The position numbers were made by a program, and so were the translations under genes. Shown here piece after piece: positions 48,745 through 60,904 of a stretch of DNA of 64,000 bases (positions are counted from its first letter, which is position 1; the number at the start of each line of letters is the position of its first letter). The notes under the pieces are model-generated. The model was not told where the DNA came from, ran no database searches, and saw nothing but the letters and a program-made list of their open reading frames with translations. Source of the DNA: Liquidambar formosana (lineage: Eukaryota > Streptophyta > Magnoliopsida > Saxifragales > Altingiaceae); contig CM077832.1 in NCBI GenBank assembly GCA_039720395.1, forward strand, positions 248,001 to 312,000, given 5' to 3'.

Positions 48745-50180
48745 GGGTTAAACATGTTTTAATACCTTCAACTTTGGGGGTAGTTTCAATTTGGTCTATA
48801 AATTTAAAAACTATTGTTGCAATGTGGTCCAGGGCCCAACGTCTGTTAGGTTTATGGATGGAAAAAGCACATGCGCGGCACGTGCGACTGACGTGGATCC
48901 TAGGTGGCGTCCACGTGTGTTTCCCGCCCAATTAGAGCCTACGTGCTTGGCACATGAGATTAAAGCCTCTCCGTCCCCTTCGCCCTCCCATCAGAGCAAC
49001 CCTTCCGCCCTCTCCTTCTCGCTCCCAAAACCCAAATCTGGTTTGAAACCCAGATCTGGTTTAAAAATGCCACTTCCCATGGGATTATCAAAATAAAGTT
49101 CTCAAAAATCGGAATCTGACCCACATATCCAAGGGACAGCCTATGCACTGACTCTGACCCACTTCTCAAAATCAAGCACACACCCACTTGAGCCATGACA
49201 GAGAGCTTTGGCATCATGTCTCCTCACCCCACAATTGCCATTGAAGAGGGATCATTAGCGACAATTCGATAATCATCTCTTTCATCCTCATCCTCATTAT
49301 CATCTTCCTCTCCATTAATTTCTTCTTGATTCTGATCAACATTATTCTCGCTTTCTTCGCCGTCCTCTGTCACCGATTCCGTTTGTTGTTCCTGTCCCAT
49401 TTGACCACCACCACCCATCAGTTGCATCAAGAGGTCTTCAGGCTTGAAGTTGTACCCAGAATTTTCTGAGTTATCAACCTTCTTGCTCTTCTCCTTGTAG
49501 AGAGCATCAAGTTGGTGAAAATAAGGACAAGTTTTCGAGTCCTCAGGCCTTTTCTTATTGCTTTCCTTTACCTCTTGAAGTACTTTTTAATGTTCTCCCA
49601 TTTCTCTTTACACCTCTTGGCGCTCCGATCGTAACCAATCTTCTTCATGGCCGACGATATCTCCTCCTATAGAGGCTCTTTCGGTCCATTTTTAAACCCA
49701 GATCTGGGTTTGAAACCCAGATTTGGTTTCAAACCAGAGGGTGGAAGGGTTGCTATGATGGGAGGGCGAAGGGGATGGAGAGGAGCAGAGGCGGGGAGGA
49801 GAGAGAATGGAGAGAGGAGAAAGGAGGAGAAGGAGTCAAGATTTGGTTTGAAACCCAGATCTGGGTTTTGGGAGCGAGAAGGAGAGGGCGGAGGGGTTGC
49901 TCCGACGAGAGAGGCGAATGGTACAGAGAGGGCTTTAATCTCACATGCCAAGCACGTGGGCTCTAATTGGGCAGGAAGCACACGTGGACGACACCTAGGA
50001 TCCACGTCAACTGCACGTGCCGCGCATGTGCATTTTCCGTCCATAAACTAAATGGACATTGGGCTTTGGACCACATTGCAACAATAGTTCATAAATTGTC
50101 ACTAAATTGAGACAATTCTAAGTTTATGGACCAAATTGAAACTACCCCCAAAGTTGAAGGTATTAAAACGTGTTTAACCC
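48745..50180. mobile_element. Pack-MULE (non-autonomous Mutator-like element) with captured trihelix gene fragment
   Basis: A 1,436-bp element with a perfect 9-bp target duplication ATGAAACAA (48736-48744 and 50181-50189). Its inverted ends are several hundred bp long: GGGTTAAACATGTTTTAATA on the left, and on the right, reversed, GGGTTAAACACGTTTTAATA. The arms share CTTCAACTTTGGGGGTAGTT and further blocks to about 49070 on the left and from about 49680 on the right. Long ends and 9-bp duplications define MULEs. No transposase is present; the middle holds a host-gene piece (49224-49670), which makes it a Pack-MULE. Confidence 0.88.
49224..49670 (-). pseudogene. Captured C-terminal part of a GT-2-like trihelix transcription factor
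   Basis: Read on the minus strand, the fragment gives EEISSAMKKIGYDRSAKRC, KEKWENIKKYFK, and then after a one-base loss near 49570 VKESNKKRPEDSKTCPYFH, LDALYKEKSKK and an acidic Q/E/D-rich tail ending DPSSMAIVG and a stop. This is the second trihelix (GT) DNA-binding domain and C-terminus of the plant GT-2/DF1 family, which bind GT elements in the nucleus. It lacks the N-terminal half, is frameshifted, and lies wholly inside the MULE, so it is a transduplicated fragment, not a working gene. The lower part may include former 3'UTR. Confidence 0.85.
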
Positions 50181-50356
50181 ATGAAACAATATAAAGCCAC
50201 AAGAAAGGTCAGTGGGAGATTCATCAACATCATGTTAAATTCCTAATCCATTGTGGCAAATATTAAGTTGAGCAAAGCTCATGAACTCGTGATTTAACGG
50301 CACTGTTCTCATTAAAGAGAGTTTTTAGATGCGAGTCTTTAAAAAGTTACATAATA

Positions 50357-51064
50357 CTCTCTCCGTCCCACAAAGACAAATAATTTTTGTAACCTTTTTT
50401 TTGTCCCAAAATGTTTGACCATTTTAAAAAGTCAAATTATAATTTTTTTTGAACTTCCAATACTATTCCTTGTTATTATGATAATTACTTTCAACAAAAA
50501 AACTCAATAAAAAATTGGAGATGGTGCTTTTGGAAAAATAAAGGCACTGTTTGGTTGCAATTATTTTAAGATCTTCTTTGCTTTTGAAGGCAAAAAGTTG
50601 TAAAAGCAAAAAGCACTGTTTGGTTAAAGGAAATAAAAAGGATTTCTAGAAAGCAAAATGCAAAATATTTGATTTTAAGAAAAAGCAATGAAGATTTGCT
50701 TTTAAAAGTCATTTTTATCTTTTGGATGAGTTTGACCCTAACTTGAAAAATTTGCGATCAAAAGAGATTGTCCCTGTCCTAAGCTTCCGTTTGGGCAACG
50801 ATGATTCGGTAAACTTTTCCATTACATCAAAAAGATCATTAGAGAAATCAATTTTACCAAACGCGCTTTTATTTTTGTTGCTTCTACTTAAAAGCAAAAA
50901 ACAAGAAATTACAAAATGACTTTTAGTATTTACTACTTAAAAAATATCTTTTAAAAAGTATAACCAAACGGTGCCAAAGTTCAATAAATGACAAGTTAAT
51001 GAAATGATGATTTTTCTAAACTATGTATTTTGTCAAACATTGTATCTTTGTGAAACTGAGAGAG
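50357..51064. mobile_element. Stowaway-like MITE interrupted by another MITE
   Basis: Flanked by TA, with ends CTCTCTCCGTCCCAC and, reversed, CTCTCTCAGTTTCAC. It shares CCCAAAATGTTTG and TTTAAAAAGTCAAATTATAA with the element at 17655-17941. Without the 433-bp insertion it would be about 270 bp, close to that relative. Confidence 0.75.
50543..50975. mobile_element. Nested Tourist-like MITE
   Basis: Ends are GGCACTGTTTGGTT and, reversed, GGCACCGTTTGGTT, with an AAA repeat on both sides (50540-50542 and 50976-50978). It sits inside the Stowaway-like element. An internal GCACTGTTTGGTTAAAGG near 50621 repeats the end sequence. A 3-bp duplication and TGTTTGG ends fit PIF/Harbinger MITEs, though AAA is not the preferred TWA. 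Confidence 0.7.
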
Positions 51065-51066
51065 TA

Positions 51067-52177
51067 TAATGGATTTCTAATTCGTGTCAGCCTAAACTAC
51101 AAAACCCAACCCAAACAACCCTCCTCCCCCTCCACCCAAAAATAAAATAAAATAAAATAAAAAATGGGTTGACCAAAAAGACAACTACGGAAGACAATTC
51201 AACCAAATAGATGAAGCAAATGGAGAATGCCTATGGTAAGCACTTAGCAGCAGTGCTGCTACCTCGAGTCAATTCTATACTGCATAAGGGGAAAAACTAA
51301 ATCCAAGAAATGGTTCTAAGCCAACCCACCAGTCCACCACCCCATAATATCAGCATCGCAAGCATATTATACTTTTGTCGAAACATATACCATGACAGCC
51401 CATGATGATAGGGTGGTAGCTAAGGTCTCATGGTTAAGTATCAGGCAAATACTTATATAACATAGTATACCAACATCACAGCCAAAATTCCAAAAAAGTT
51501 GCAAAGCAAGAGCAATTCTCATAGCACGAGGCAAGGGCAAGAACATGGAACTCCAACTTCGACTGTGAAATTAGTTTCTTACCACCCAATCATACACCAA
51601 ACATGTACAAACCAAGAAAATGTTATCATTACTTCGACTTGTAGGACAAAATTCAAACCCTTGAAGGAACCTTGCTGCAGTTCAACTAGAAATCATGCAA
51701 TTCACGAAAAAGAGACAATGTCCAAAAGTTCATGCAGTAAAGAAAAGGAGGAAACGCATAGAAGGTGCAGCTTTGGAGAGATCAGGGCAAGTGAAGTGAG
51801 ATACACAGAAGAACATATACTCTGATACAGTACTTTTGATATAATTAAGCCGCTGTAAAGAATTACAAAATCGGATTCTAAGTAAATTGTGTCCTGTATG
51901 TTTATGTATCATACAAACAATCTCTGGTAATGCATATGATGCCTTGATGAGTCTTCAATCCACCAATGGTCATGGACAAGCCAATTTTGCCCAGTGAATA
52001 TATCTAGCACTAGTAATATCATCTATAAGATAACTGAAACAATCACAAAATCTACTCAATTAGTGACCTTATTCTTTCCATGATTGTCTTAACCATCATG
52101 ATACCATCCCCACCATTTGAGAACCCAATGGTCAGCCATGTCAAATCATACTAGTCGCCAGACGGCTCTATAATTCT
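51067..52177. other. Region downstream of the ATP-Mg/Pi carrier
   Basis: No gene recognised. The part adjacent to 52177 is likely 3'UTR of the carrier. The plus-strand open frame at 51499-51825 has no family motif and low-complexity composition. Confidence 0.45.
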
Positions 52178-55100
52178 TTAGTCCAGATCCAGATTCTTTT
52201 TCATGCTCTCGTAGACCATATAAGTAATGCTTGCAGATGGAACAACTTTGAGCAGATTAGGAAATATTCCCTTATAGAATCCCCTAAATCCTTCATGTTG
52301 GAGAGTTCTCCAAAATACATCTGACATTCCTTTATAAGCAGTAGCTGTATTAGAGCGCTGAGCTTGCAATCTAAAAATCAGAGTGTAATTAGCCTCGATG
52401 TAGAAGCCAAGATAAATAGAAGTCCCTAGAGAAAAATTGACAGAGCAATGCTATACCTTGTTCTGATAACCTGCAATGGATAAACACAGGATGCTCCAAG
52501 AGCTCCAGACACTGTCCCACAACACAGTTGCACAAGAGGACCAGGTTCTACAGAAATTGTAAGAAATTCAACACAAACATAATAGCAGATATTAAGCATA
52601 TAAACAGAAGCAAAGGTATTAAAAAAAAAAAGGAGATGTTAAGAAGCTAGCGAATAATGAAAACAAGGGAGACCTTACCACTCTCATGAAGAATATATTT
52701 TTTTGAAAGACCTTTCAAAGTTTCATATGCAGCAAGATCAATGCCCGCATAAGGGACAATCCCAAGAAGAGATGGAACAAGGCCCCTATAGAAGGCTCGG
52801 GGTCCCTCCTGAATCCATATATCCTTTGACAGTGCACCCAGGCTAGGAATTTTTCCACTTTCACAAACATAAGTTTGTAATCGGGTTTTCACAAGATCCA
52901 TTGGATAAATGGCAGTCTGTGCCACAGCACCAGCAGTACCACCAGCAAAAAGGAGCCCCCCAGTGCCAATATCAGCCTTCTCTCCTTCCCCTTTAACATC
53001 CGCAATGAAGCCTTTCAGCCTTTCATAAGTGTAAAACCTGATAGCACTTTCAGGTGCCACCTTCATAACATTTAATCCATTGCCCCGGAAAAATCCCAAA
53101 AAACCACCTTCCCTCCATATGTCCTTTACTGCTGGCATGATCTGAACTCTTGATGTTTGTACTTGCAAAACAACCTTTAAGCGATCAAGAGGAGCAGTTG
53201 CTGTACGAGATGTTGCTCCTGCCACTCCTCCTGCAATTAAATATCTGCTTGCATGGATATGTTTGCTGATGCCAGCTGGAATAACTGTCTGTTCCCCAAT
53301 ATCGACAAGACATACCCTTTCCAAATAATGATATATGTTCTCAATAGTTGCCTCATGAGGGTAGAGCAGAAGAAAATCTCTCCATTCTTCAAATGTTATA
53401 ACCCCATTATTATCCTTATCCACACGCTCAACAAAACGGGCAAGTTCCTCGTCGTCAATTTCAATCCCTACAAAAGAGAGACTGGTGTGGCTTATAGAAT
53501 GAAAATAACGAGCTAGTTTCTGACAACACTTCAATCTAAAGGTATAAAATAAGACAAAAATAAAAATAAAAATGAGAAAGAAAATTATATAAAAAAAATA
53601 CAATTAAATTACGAGCCAGTTTAGCCAGATGAACACACTTTAAACCTTTACGTAGCTTACTGAAAGAAAGAAAATCAATTGCCAATTTTATGCTAACACG
53701 TACTGAGAATACTGATGGGTACAGATTGAAGACTTAATTATAATTTGTATTATATGGACTCAGTTATGCATCTCAGGTGCAAATATGTGTGCAAGTATAA
53801 GATATTAAGATTCATTTAACTTCTAAATGTCAGGACACAGAGACATAGCCTAGGTTTATTTGAAGTTCTTGGGAATGTTTTCATCTCTTTCTTTAGCCAG
53901 AGATGCTTATTGGATTTGTGTCTGGGAAAAATAAAAAAGTGTGTTTGATGTGTATCCATACCAATACCATTACGTGTTGAATACAACATGGTACTTCACA
54001 TGTTTCCATGTCCAAACAACATAAATTATGAAGCAATAACTACATTGCTTCCAAATGAAACAGAGAATTTCTACACCTATGACAAGGTGATTCGGAAAAT
54101 CATTCAAATTAAACAGAAAAAATACAGTATGTTTGAAGCAACCCAAGTCACTATAATACTGCTAACGTGGACATGATAGAATCTCCTCTTACACAGCAAA
54201 CATTTTCCAGATGCAGTGATGAAGAAGAATGTATTTGTCTAAAAGAGTGTACAAAATATCTTGTTTAAGCTCTACATTCTTCATCCTAAAGACATGGGTA
54301 CTTCACTGTTAATATTTGCGGCCTGCTAAAAGTTGGGTGATTGAATATGTAAAGTCCTTGTCCAACCTTATTCCATGTAATGACAAGAAGTATTATTGGT
54401 TTCCGAATCAATTTTCTGTCTCTGCATGTGGCATATGTGTCTCTGCTCATTTTGACGGTGAAAGAAAACCCTCGGTATAAAATTATGTAGATGGCAAGAA
54501 TCATACAATTATTTTTCCGAATTAAAGAAAAACAAGTAGTCAGATAAAGCTGCATAATATCACTCAGAAATCCTATCCCAACCTTTTAATATCTCAAATT
54601 GCCTCTTGTAGCTAACATAGCTTATTGATGCCATTGTGTATTATAAAGGGGTAATTTTTCTTGAGAAAAAGCTATGAGCCTTGGAATCATATAAGCAATA
54701 AACACTCAAATTAAAGCTACCATGGAAATATAAGATCATCGCCAGCAATGAATAATTGCTAGGAATATCAACATAAGTAATAACTAAAGAATTAAAATAT
54801 ATGCACAGTAGATCACATAGAGTAAGATTGTACCTGCCCTAACAAGTGCGTCCCAGAGCTCCTCCGGCAAAATGCAACCATTATGCTCAACATCAATGGC
54901 TTGAAAGATGCGGTAAAGCTCAAGCTCCTTATCGTCCATATACCGTCTGAACTCCTGGTAATCGACGCGGCCATCTTTATTGGCATCACACACATTCAAC
55001 AGGTCCTTTGCAAACTTGTACTCGGACGGTATCTGTAGAGCAGAGAGGCCAGCCTCAATCTGGGCAAAGTCCAAATACCCAGCATTCGCCGCATCGAAGA

Positions 55101-55251
55101 AATTAAAGAGACTACGAATCCTGACCTCCCTCTCTTCCTTGGTCTCTCTCAACGCCAACAGAACATGATCCATTGACACCGGCCCTGGTTTCCTAACGGG
55201 ATTGCACCCATTACACGGCCGACCCTTCTCATTCGTCGGCTTCTCCTCCAT
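52178..55251 (-). CDS. APC: Calcium-dependent mitochondrial ATP-Mg/phosphate carrier (APC/SCaMC type)
   Basis: An inner-membrane carrier exchanging ATP-Mg for phosphate under Ca2+ control, which adjusts the matrix adenine-nucleotide pool. Exons on the minus strand: 55251-54834, 53467-52679, 52547-52457, 52370-52178; GT-AG junctions, phases consistent, 496 residues, against about 480 in Arabidopsis APC1-3. The N-terminal half has four EF-hands. Loops 2 (residues 89-100, [12 protein letters not shown]) and 4 (156-167, [12 protein letters not shown]) are canonical; loops 1 and 3 are degenerate. The C-terminal half has three mitochondrial-carrier repeats with signatures PLDRLK, PMDLVK and PLQVIR. 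The start matches the family's short acidic-basic leader before the first EF-hand. No frame damage. APC1, APC2 and APC3 cannot be told apart here. Confidence 0.94.
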
Positions 55252-56955
55252 TTTAGGAAAGCCTCCGCCTCAAAACATGCCCCAAAAAATGCCCTAAAAT
55301 GTCAAAAACCTTCTTTTCTTCCTCTGTAATTTGTGAAGAAATTGAATTTCTCGGTTTTCAACGACGAAGTTGAAGCTCGAGATGAAAAATATGACAAATG
55401 GAAAGAGCGATATGAGACATGGACCCAACTGCGTATGTGTGTATATATATATATATATAAATACAGGGAGATTTAGGTCAAAGAAAGACGGACCAATTCA
55501 ACACGACAACGACTTAACCCGAGGTTCACTGAATACGTGCTTCCGCGAAAGGGAAAGGAAGATGGAAGAAGGAAACGCAATACCCACGAGCTCTTGAAGA
55601 ATGGAAGAACTTTTATAGAATGTCAGAAGGGATTTGCCGTGGAGGCGATGGAATTTTTTGTCAAAGAAATCCCCACGTGCACGTTGGAGGAACCGATCTG
55701 GGGTTGCCCGCGGGAGAATTTGGCCGGAGCAGACCGGAAAAGAGGGAGATCGCCGGCGATATCGCAAGGCCGCTGTAATGTGATTGACTGATTGGCAATC
55801 AATCGGACAGTGTGAGACAGAAAAGGAAGGAGCAGAGGATATAATTTCTTTCTTTTTTAGAAATTTGTTTTATTATTTTATTATTTGTTTTTTTTTTTTG
55901 GGTTCGCAAATTCGTGGGTGCCCGTTATAGCGTGAGCTTTGTGGGCAACCAGTTCAAGATTCGAGGAGCGGACGAGTGGACTCGAATATCTTTTGGTTGA
56001 GGCCAGGAGAAATTGGCCCGAGTGAATGTGCGTCACATGTGAGAGTGTGAGACCCCGATTTCAAGGCCCAAAATTTACTTGTCCACGTTTGCAACTCGCG
56101 GTTTACATGAAGTCTGATCAGTTTTGATTTTATACTATATAATAAATTTTTTTTTTAATGATGAATAGTTTAACTTTATTCTAAAAATAAGGCACGAAAA
56201 CAATTTTTATAAAAACAAACTGTAAATTAATTTATTTAAAAACCAAAAATAGATTAGACCTACTCTAATTCAATTTTTGAATTTTCCAAACAAGCCCTAA
56301 AGGAGGATGCTAACAAATCTAGCTAGTTACAACTAACTCGTAAACATTCGAGTTTCATAGTTTATTAGACAAATCTAAACTTTAAAATAACTTTCAACTA
56401 AAATGATATCTTAATGTAAACTTATATTTTCAAGTAAGTTTAGAATGTTCAAAATTACATAAGTTTATGGACTCTAAAAAGTTATATTTATGGTAATTAA
56501 AAAAAAAAAAAAAAGAGATTTTACAATTATAATAAAAAAAAAATTTCTTTAAAAAATTGTGTTCCTGCGCATTGCGGAAATAGACCGCTAGCTTTCGTAT
56601 AAAACGAATGTGGCTTTGTGGATAAAATCCAGCAAGATGTGTGAATGATCTTTTGGCATATTGGGCATTCAATAAACAGCAAAGATGGTTTGTCCATAAA
56701 ATTTTCTTTTACCGTGTTTTAAGCCCTCTTTTTTCATGGTTCAACGGTTCAACCAGATACGGTCACTGGTCAGCGGTCAGGTGTCCGCTTAGACCGGATC
56801 GATGACGCAAGGACTGGCTACAGCCTACGCTTATGACAAAGAAAAGGAAGACCAAGCATCCATTAGTATACATAATTTATGTTTGGCAACCCAACACACG
56901 GGGAAGGAAAGCAATACACTAATTTACATGAACAATGGACAACAATGGACATGCA
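55252..56955. other. Upstream of the carrier and downstream of the GRF gene
   Basis: The left part is the carrier's leader and promoter, with a (TA)n run at about 55444-55459. A plus-strand open frame at 55537-55791 is GC-rich but has no recognisable motif. The rest is AT-rich with A/T homopolymers, and the last 300 bp probably are 3'UTR of the zinc-finger gene. Confidence 0.45.
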
Positions 56956-59900
56956 TTACTGCCGAAGCTGAACTCTAGCCTTCTCCAATGCTGCCTTTGC
57001 TTCCTTTAGCTCCACTTCCCTTTGCTGACGGAGTTTCAAAGCTTCTTCAGCCTCTCGAGATACAGCCACAAAACTTCGCTCCCACTCCAACATCTCCTCA
57101 GAGATCTCATTGCGGCGAGTCTCGAGATCCATCGTCTCAGCCTCACAAGAGGACAACTGGTCCTCAATCTGTAGAAGCAGATTCTTGACACGGGAAGCCT
57201 CTTCGCGAAGCAACTGAAGGCGCTCTTCAGAAGCTGCAAAAACAGCTGCGGCCTCTGCACGACTGCAGGAGAGATTATCAAAGCGAAGTTGTGATTGATC
57301 GTAACGATCAATTAGCTCTTTAGACGATATGTCATTGTGGATGGACCATTCAATTTGAGCCAACCAATAAACACAACTAATAAATTCTCTTACACGCTCA
57401 TAGAACGGTCTATAGTCAACTGACATTCCGTTCAATGCAATCAAAAGTTGAATTCGCCTCCCTTACCATGGACTCGCGATCAAGTGGATCTATCGACTCT
57501 AAAACATCAAGAAGATTACTCTGAATGATCAAAGCAGCCTGCCCGAATGCTTCCAAGGTTGACTCGTTTAAAATATTATCTTGTACCACTTTGGGAGGAC
57601 TTTTGAGGCCTAATGGTTCCCAAAGAACAACACTTGAGAGCTGAGCATTCGGAAGAGGATTAACCAGTGATAATCTGCCAGATTTATCAGATTCAACAGA
57701 CGGAGGACTATGTGGCACATCAACATCTTTAGGAACAAAAATAAAGTCAAAGGATGGGAAAACACCTGTTTCAAAAATGTGAAACATAGTCCGAACATGA
57801 GAGCAAGTGAGAAGGTAAAACTGAACAAAAGGGTCTCTAAAATCATACTTACAGCAAAAGAATGGCTTAGGTGGAGGAACTGTTAAGCATCGAGAAGGAG
57901 GAAAAGCAAGCCGGCCCAACCAACCCTGGACAGGAAGACCTAATATTTGATAGGTGGGATCTGTAACAGATATACAGTTGTCACAGCGGCATAGCACGAT
58001 AAAAGAAGAACAAAAAGGATAAGCTAAAAGGAAATATATATTAAACATAAGAACTGAATTAATAAAACATACCACACAAAATACCCAAACAGAACATACC
58101 TCTGGAAGACGTAACTTCAGCAGCAGAAATCTGCGACAAAAATTGTGTCTGCCGCTGATGAATCCCAGCAGGGGTTGTAAGAAGGGAAGCTTTAGGTGTT
58201 TTCTCAATCATGGAACCCCATGACTTTTTCTGTGAAATGACCAGCTGACCAGTAGTGGAGTCAGGGAAAGAACCAGCATTTTCTAAGGATCCATATTGTA
58301 ACACATTATAATGCTCTGGAGAAGAAATATCTGACTGTTCACAAAGTTCCCTGCAATCTACGAAATTCGGGGAATGTTGAGCATTGTCAATCACTGGTGA
58401 TTCACACTCCATCCTCTTTAAACGCTTGACACTAAAATCCCCATCCTCACCTAAGTCACTGTTTGCCCAGCGCTTCAATGTAGATGCAGGAGAACTGAAG
58501 TGTTTGCTTTCGGTTTCATGACCATAATTGTGGTCTTCTTCCCTTGAGTATCCTGCCATTGGAAGAAACCACAAGCTCCATCTCCCTGTGATAGAATACA
58601 GTCACAATCCTTTAATTAGAAACCAAGATAAACACAAGAAAGAATAATGAGCCCAAAACTTGAACATATCACAAGAGGAGAAAATCTAAAGACCAAACGA
58701 TAAATACCTGGTTACATTCTTTTTTTCGTTTTCCATTTCTTTTTTCCGGATCAAGTAAAGATATGTATTGCATGAAAAAGAAAGGGGTAAAGTCCTCGTA
58801 CATGAGACATATACAAGAGCAAAAAGAACCTCCAAGGCTGGCACAGACCAAAATAAAGGAGCCAAAAAATGGCACCCGATACAATCTACTGCATACTAAG
58901 GGAGTCAACAAAAAGAGAAAAGGAGGAATTACATCCTCTAATATAACTACAAAATCACCAATACAAAGATTTGACTAATGTGTGAAATACCATACGCCCA
59001 TCAAAAGGTTAAATTCACCATAATTTATATAATATGATTCACACCTTGATAGGTTAAATCTACCATATGACCATTCCAGTAAACTAAAAACCATAGAAAT
59101 TTTATCACTTGCATTGAAATATCTACACACACAACACACACACACACACACACACAACTAGTTATGAAATCAATAACGCAAATACTTCATAAATTTCACG
59201 CAAGCAGAGCACATAATGTAGCTAGTTAGTGTGTGCAGGTGTGTGTAAAAACTAAAAAAATGAGTCAGTGGAAAGCAGGACCTGTTTGATGTATGGAGGT
59301 TTCTGTAGATACGATATGCTAATAACTAATAAGCCAAACTGATGCAGGTCAGAGCAAGAGAACTTTTTCAGTGCTGCATAATAACAATAACTTAAAATCT
59401 CCATACTAAGAACCAAAAATAAGGAAAAAAATATATACTTCCAAGTAAGGCTTAATCAGGTGAAGCATAGAGTTGGTTAATTCAGGCACTTTGTCATTGA
59501 GTGCTCATTAATCTGTTTGCAAGAGGTTCTTCGTTATTATAACTCAAATTCATGCCAGAGACAAAGACACATCAAATCCCAATTTTTTAAAAAGACTGGC
59601 AAATGATTTTTTTGCCCCCGTTATGTAAGCATGTCAAACAGAGCTATTAAAGAAACTAACCAAGACCAACCCATTCATCAAACTACCCCTTACGAGGCAG
59701 GTCACATGAGGCAGGTCACATCTTCCCATGCTGCCAAAATGCATCAAGCGAAAATGCAGCAAATACCAGAACTCCAAAGATTCATGGAATTAATGTCACA
59801 AAGAATGATCCAAATCAATCGAATGAAATAACCTAATTAATCATAGAGTATCAGAACAAGCATCCACAAGAAGTATATCGATTATCAACTTTGAAAAAAG

Positions 59901-60573
59901 AAAAAAAAAAGGGTCTGATCACCCATTGAAAAAGTAGCAACCACTTGATGCTCAAATGATACAAGGCGTCATCATACCTTCGGTATTTGGCAAACAAAGT
60001 ACTTTCGACCCTTATTTGTCCCATTTTTCTCCGTAAAAATGTGGCAAATTCCAGCAGAACAATCACACACAGGGAACGGAATCTGAGGTGGGTTGTTGAT
60101 GTCTTCCATTGTCACCTCGTCACACCATTTGAAAAAATTGCAACCTCCCTAAAACCCCACCAAAAATTAATTTTAAAAAAAGAGTTTTAAGTACTCCATA
60201 AGTGACTTACAACAAAATTAAAAGAAAACAAGAAAAGCGTACTAACAATTTTGAGGGGGCATTTGTAGAACATGCGGCCAGGGTTCGTGGGAGTCCTGGA
60301 GGTTAAAGGGTTAGTGCAAGTTCCATGACCGCACTGGCATTCAAGCGGCGGAAATTGTGAAGCGTTGATTGCGGGATCGGGTCGGCAACTGGTATGCTTC
60401 GATTTGTTGGGGGACTTGAGTGGGCAATGATTAGCCCAATGGCCCAGCTTTTGGCAGTAGAAGCAAGTGTCGGAATCAATTCTCCGACGAAATGTTGGAG
60501 GGCTTTGATGAGAAGAAAAATCTGGTGTTGGAATGGGAGGGCTTAAACCCACTAACTCCGCTTGAACATTCAT
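56956..60573 (-). CDS. CCHC zinc-knuckle plus GRF zinc-finger protein with C-terminal coiled coil; two frameshifts
   Basis: Resembles the Arabidopsis At3g42860-type zinc-knuckle family; molecular role not established, probably nucleic-acid binding. Exons on the minus strand: 60573-60247, 60148-59978, 58585-58100, 57960-57853, 57765-56956. The knuckle is C37-x2-C40-x4-H45-x4-C50. GRF finger 1 runs from C79 (CQCGHGTC) to GGCNFFKW; finger 2 from about C137 (CDCSAGIC) to GACGFFQW. A middle block has GLPVQGWLGRLAFPPSRCL and PFFCCVFPSFDFIFVPK; the last 150 residues are E/R/K-rich heptads. Two single-base breaks are seen: exon 3 lacks one base near 58533-58543, so its first 30 codons and the remainder lie in different frames, and exon 5 has one extra base near 57439-57441. 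Correcting the count by one base each gives about 633 residues. Exon lengths independently require both changes. Either a young pseudogene or assembly errors. Confidence 0.85.
58586..59977 (-). other. Intron 2 of the GRF gene
   Basis: A 1.39-kb intron that splits GRF finger 2. It contains (CA)n at about 59127-59156. No separate gene is seen in it. Confidence 0.6.
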
Positions 60574-60904
60574 CTTCCCTTTCACTGTACTCTCTTACTG
60601 CTACTGCTACTCCTCCTCCGTCGGACAGTGAAAACCAAGGCAAGGAAACAACGCCTCACCTTGGAGAAGAAGCAACTTAAAAGAGTCTCCTTGGTGAAGC
60701 GTATTGCGGACGCTTAGGAGTGTTCCCGTCACATGTCACTACGTCACCTTTGAAATGTGATTGAACAGTGATTATATTATTATTATTTTTTTTTTGGGAA
60801 GCTCGAACAGTCTCTTCACGGCATTTTTTCAGTACAATATATAATAGATTTAAAACTTAAACACCGTATAAAACCACTCCCTACACCCCTAGCTAACGTT
60901 TGGA
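60574..60904. other. Promoter region of the GRF gene, bordering a MULE
   Basis: About 330 bp between the zinc-finger gene's ATG and the left target duplication of the MULE. No clear TATA or known element is identified. The MULE insertion puts foreign sequence within about 350 bp of the start. Confidence 0.4.

Noticed and set aside
49647..50051. 134-codon open frame within the Pack-MULE right arm
   Set aside because: It arises from the GC-rich inverted repeat and its mirror appears in the left arm; not a gene.
55537..55791. GC-rich plus-strand open frame upstream of the carrier
   Set aside because: Opposite a probable leader/promoter, no family resemblance, and its antisense frame is equally open.
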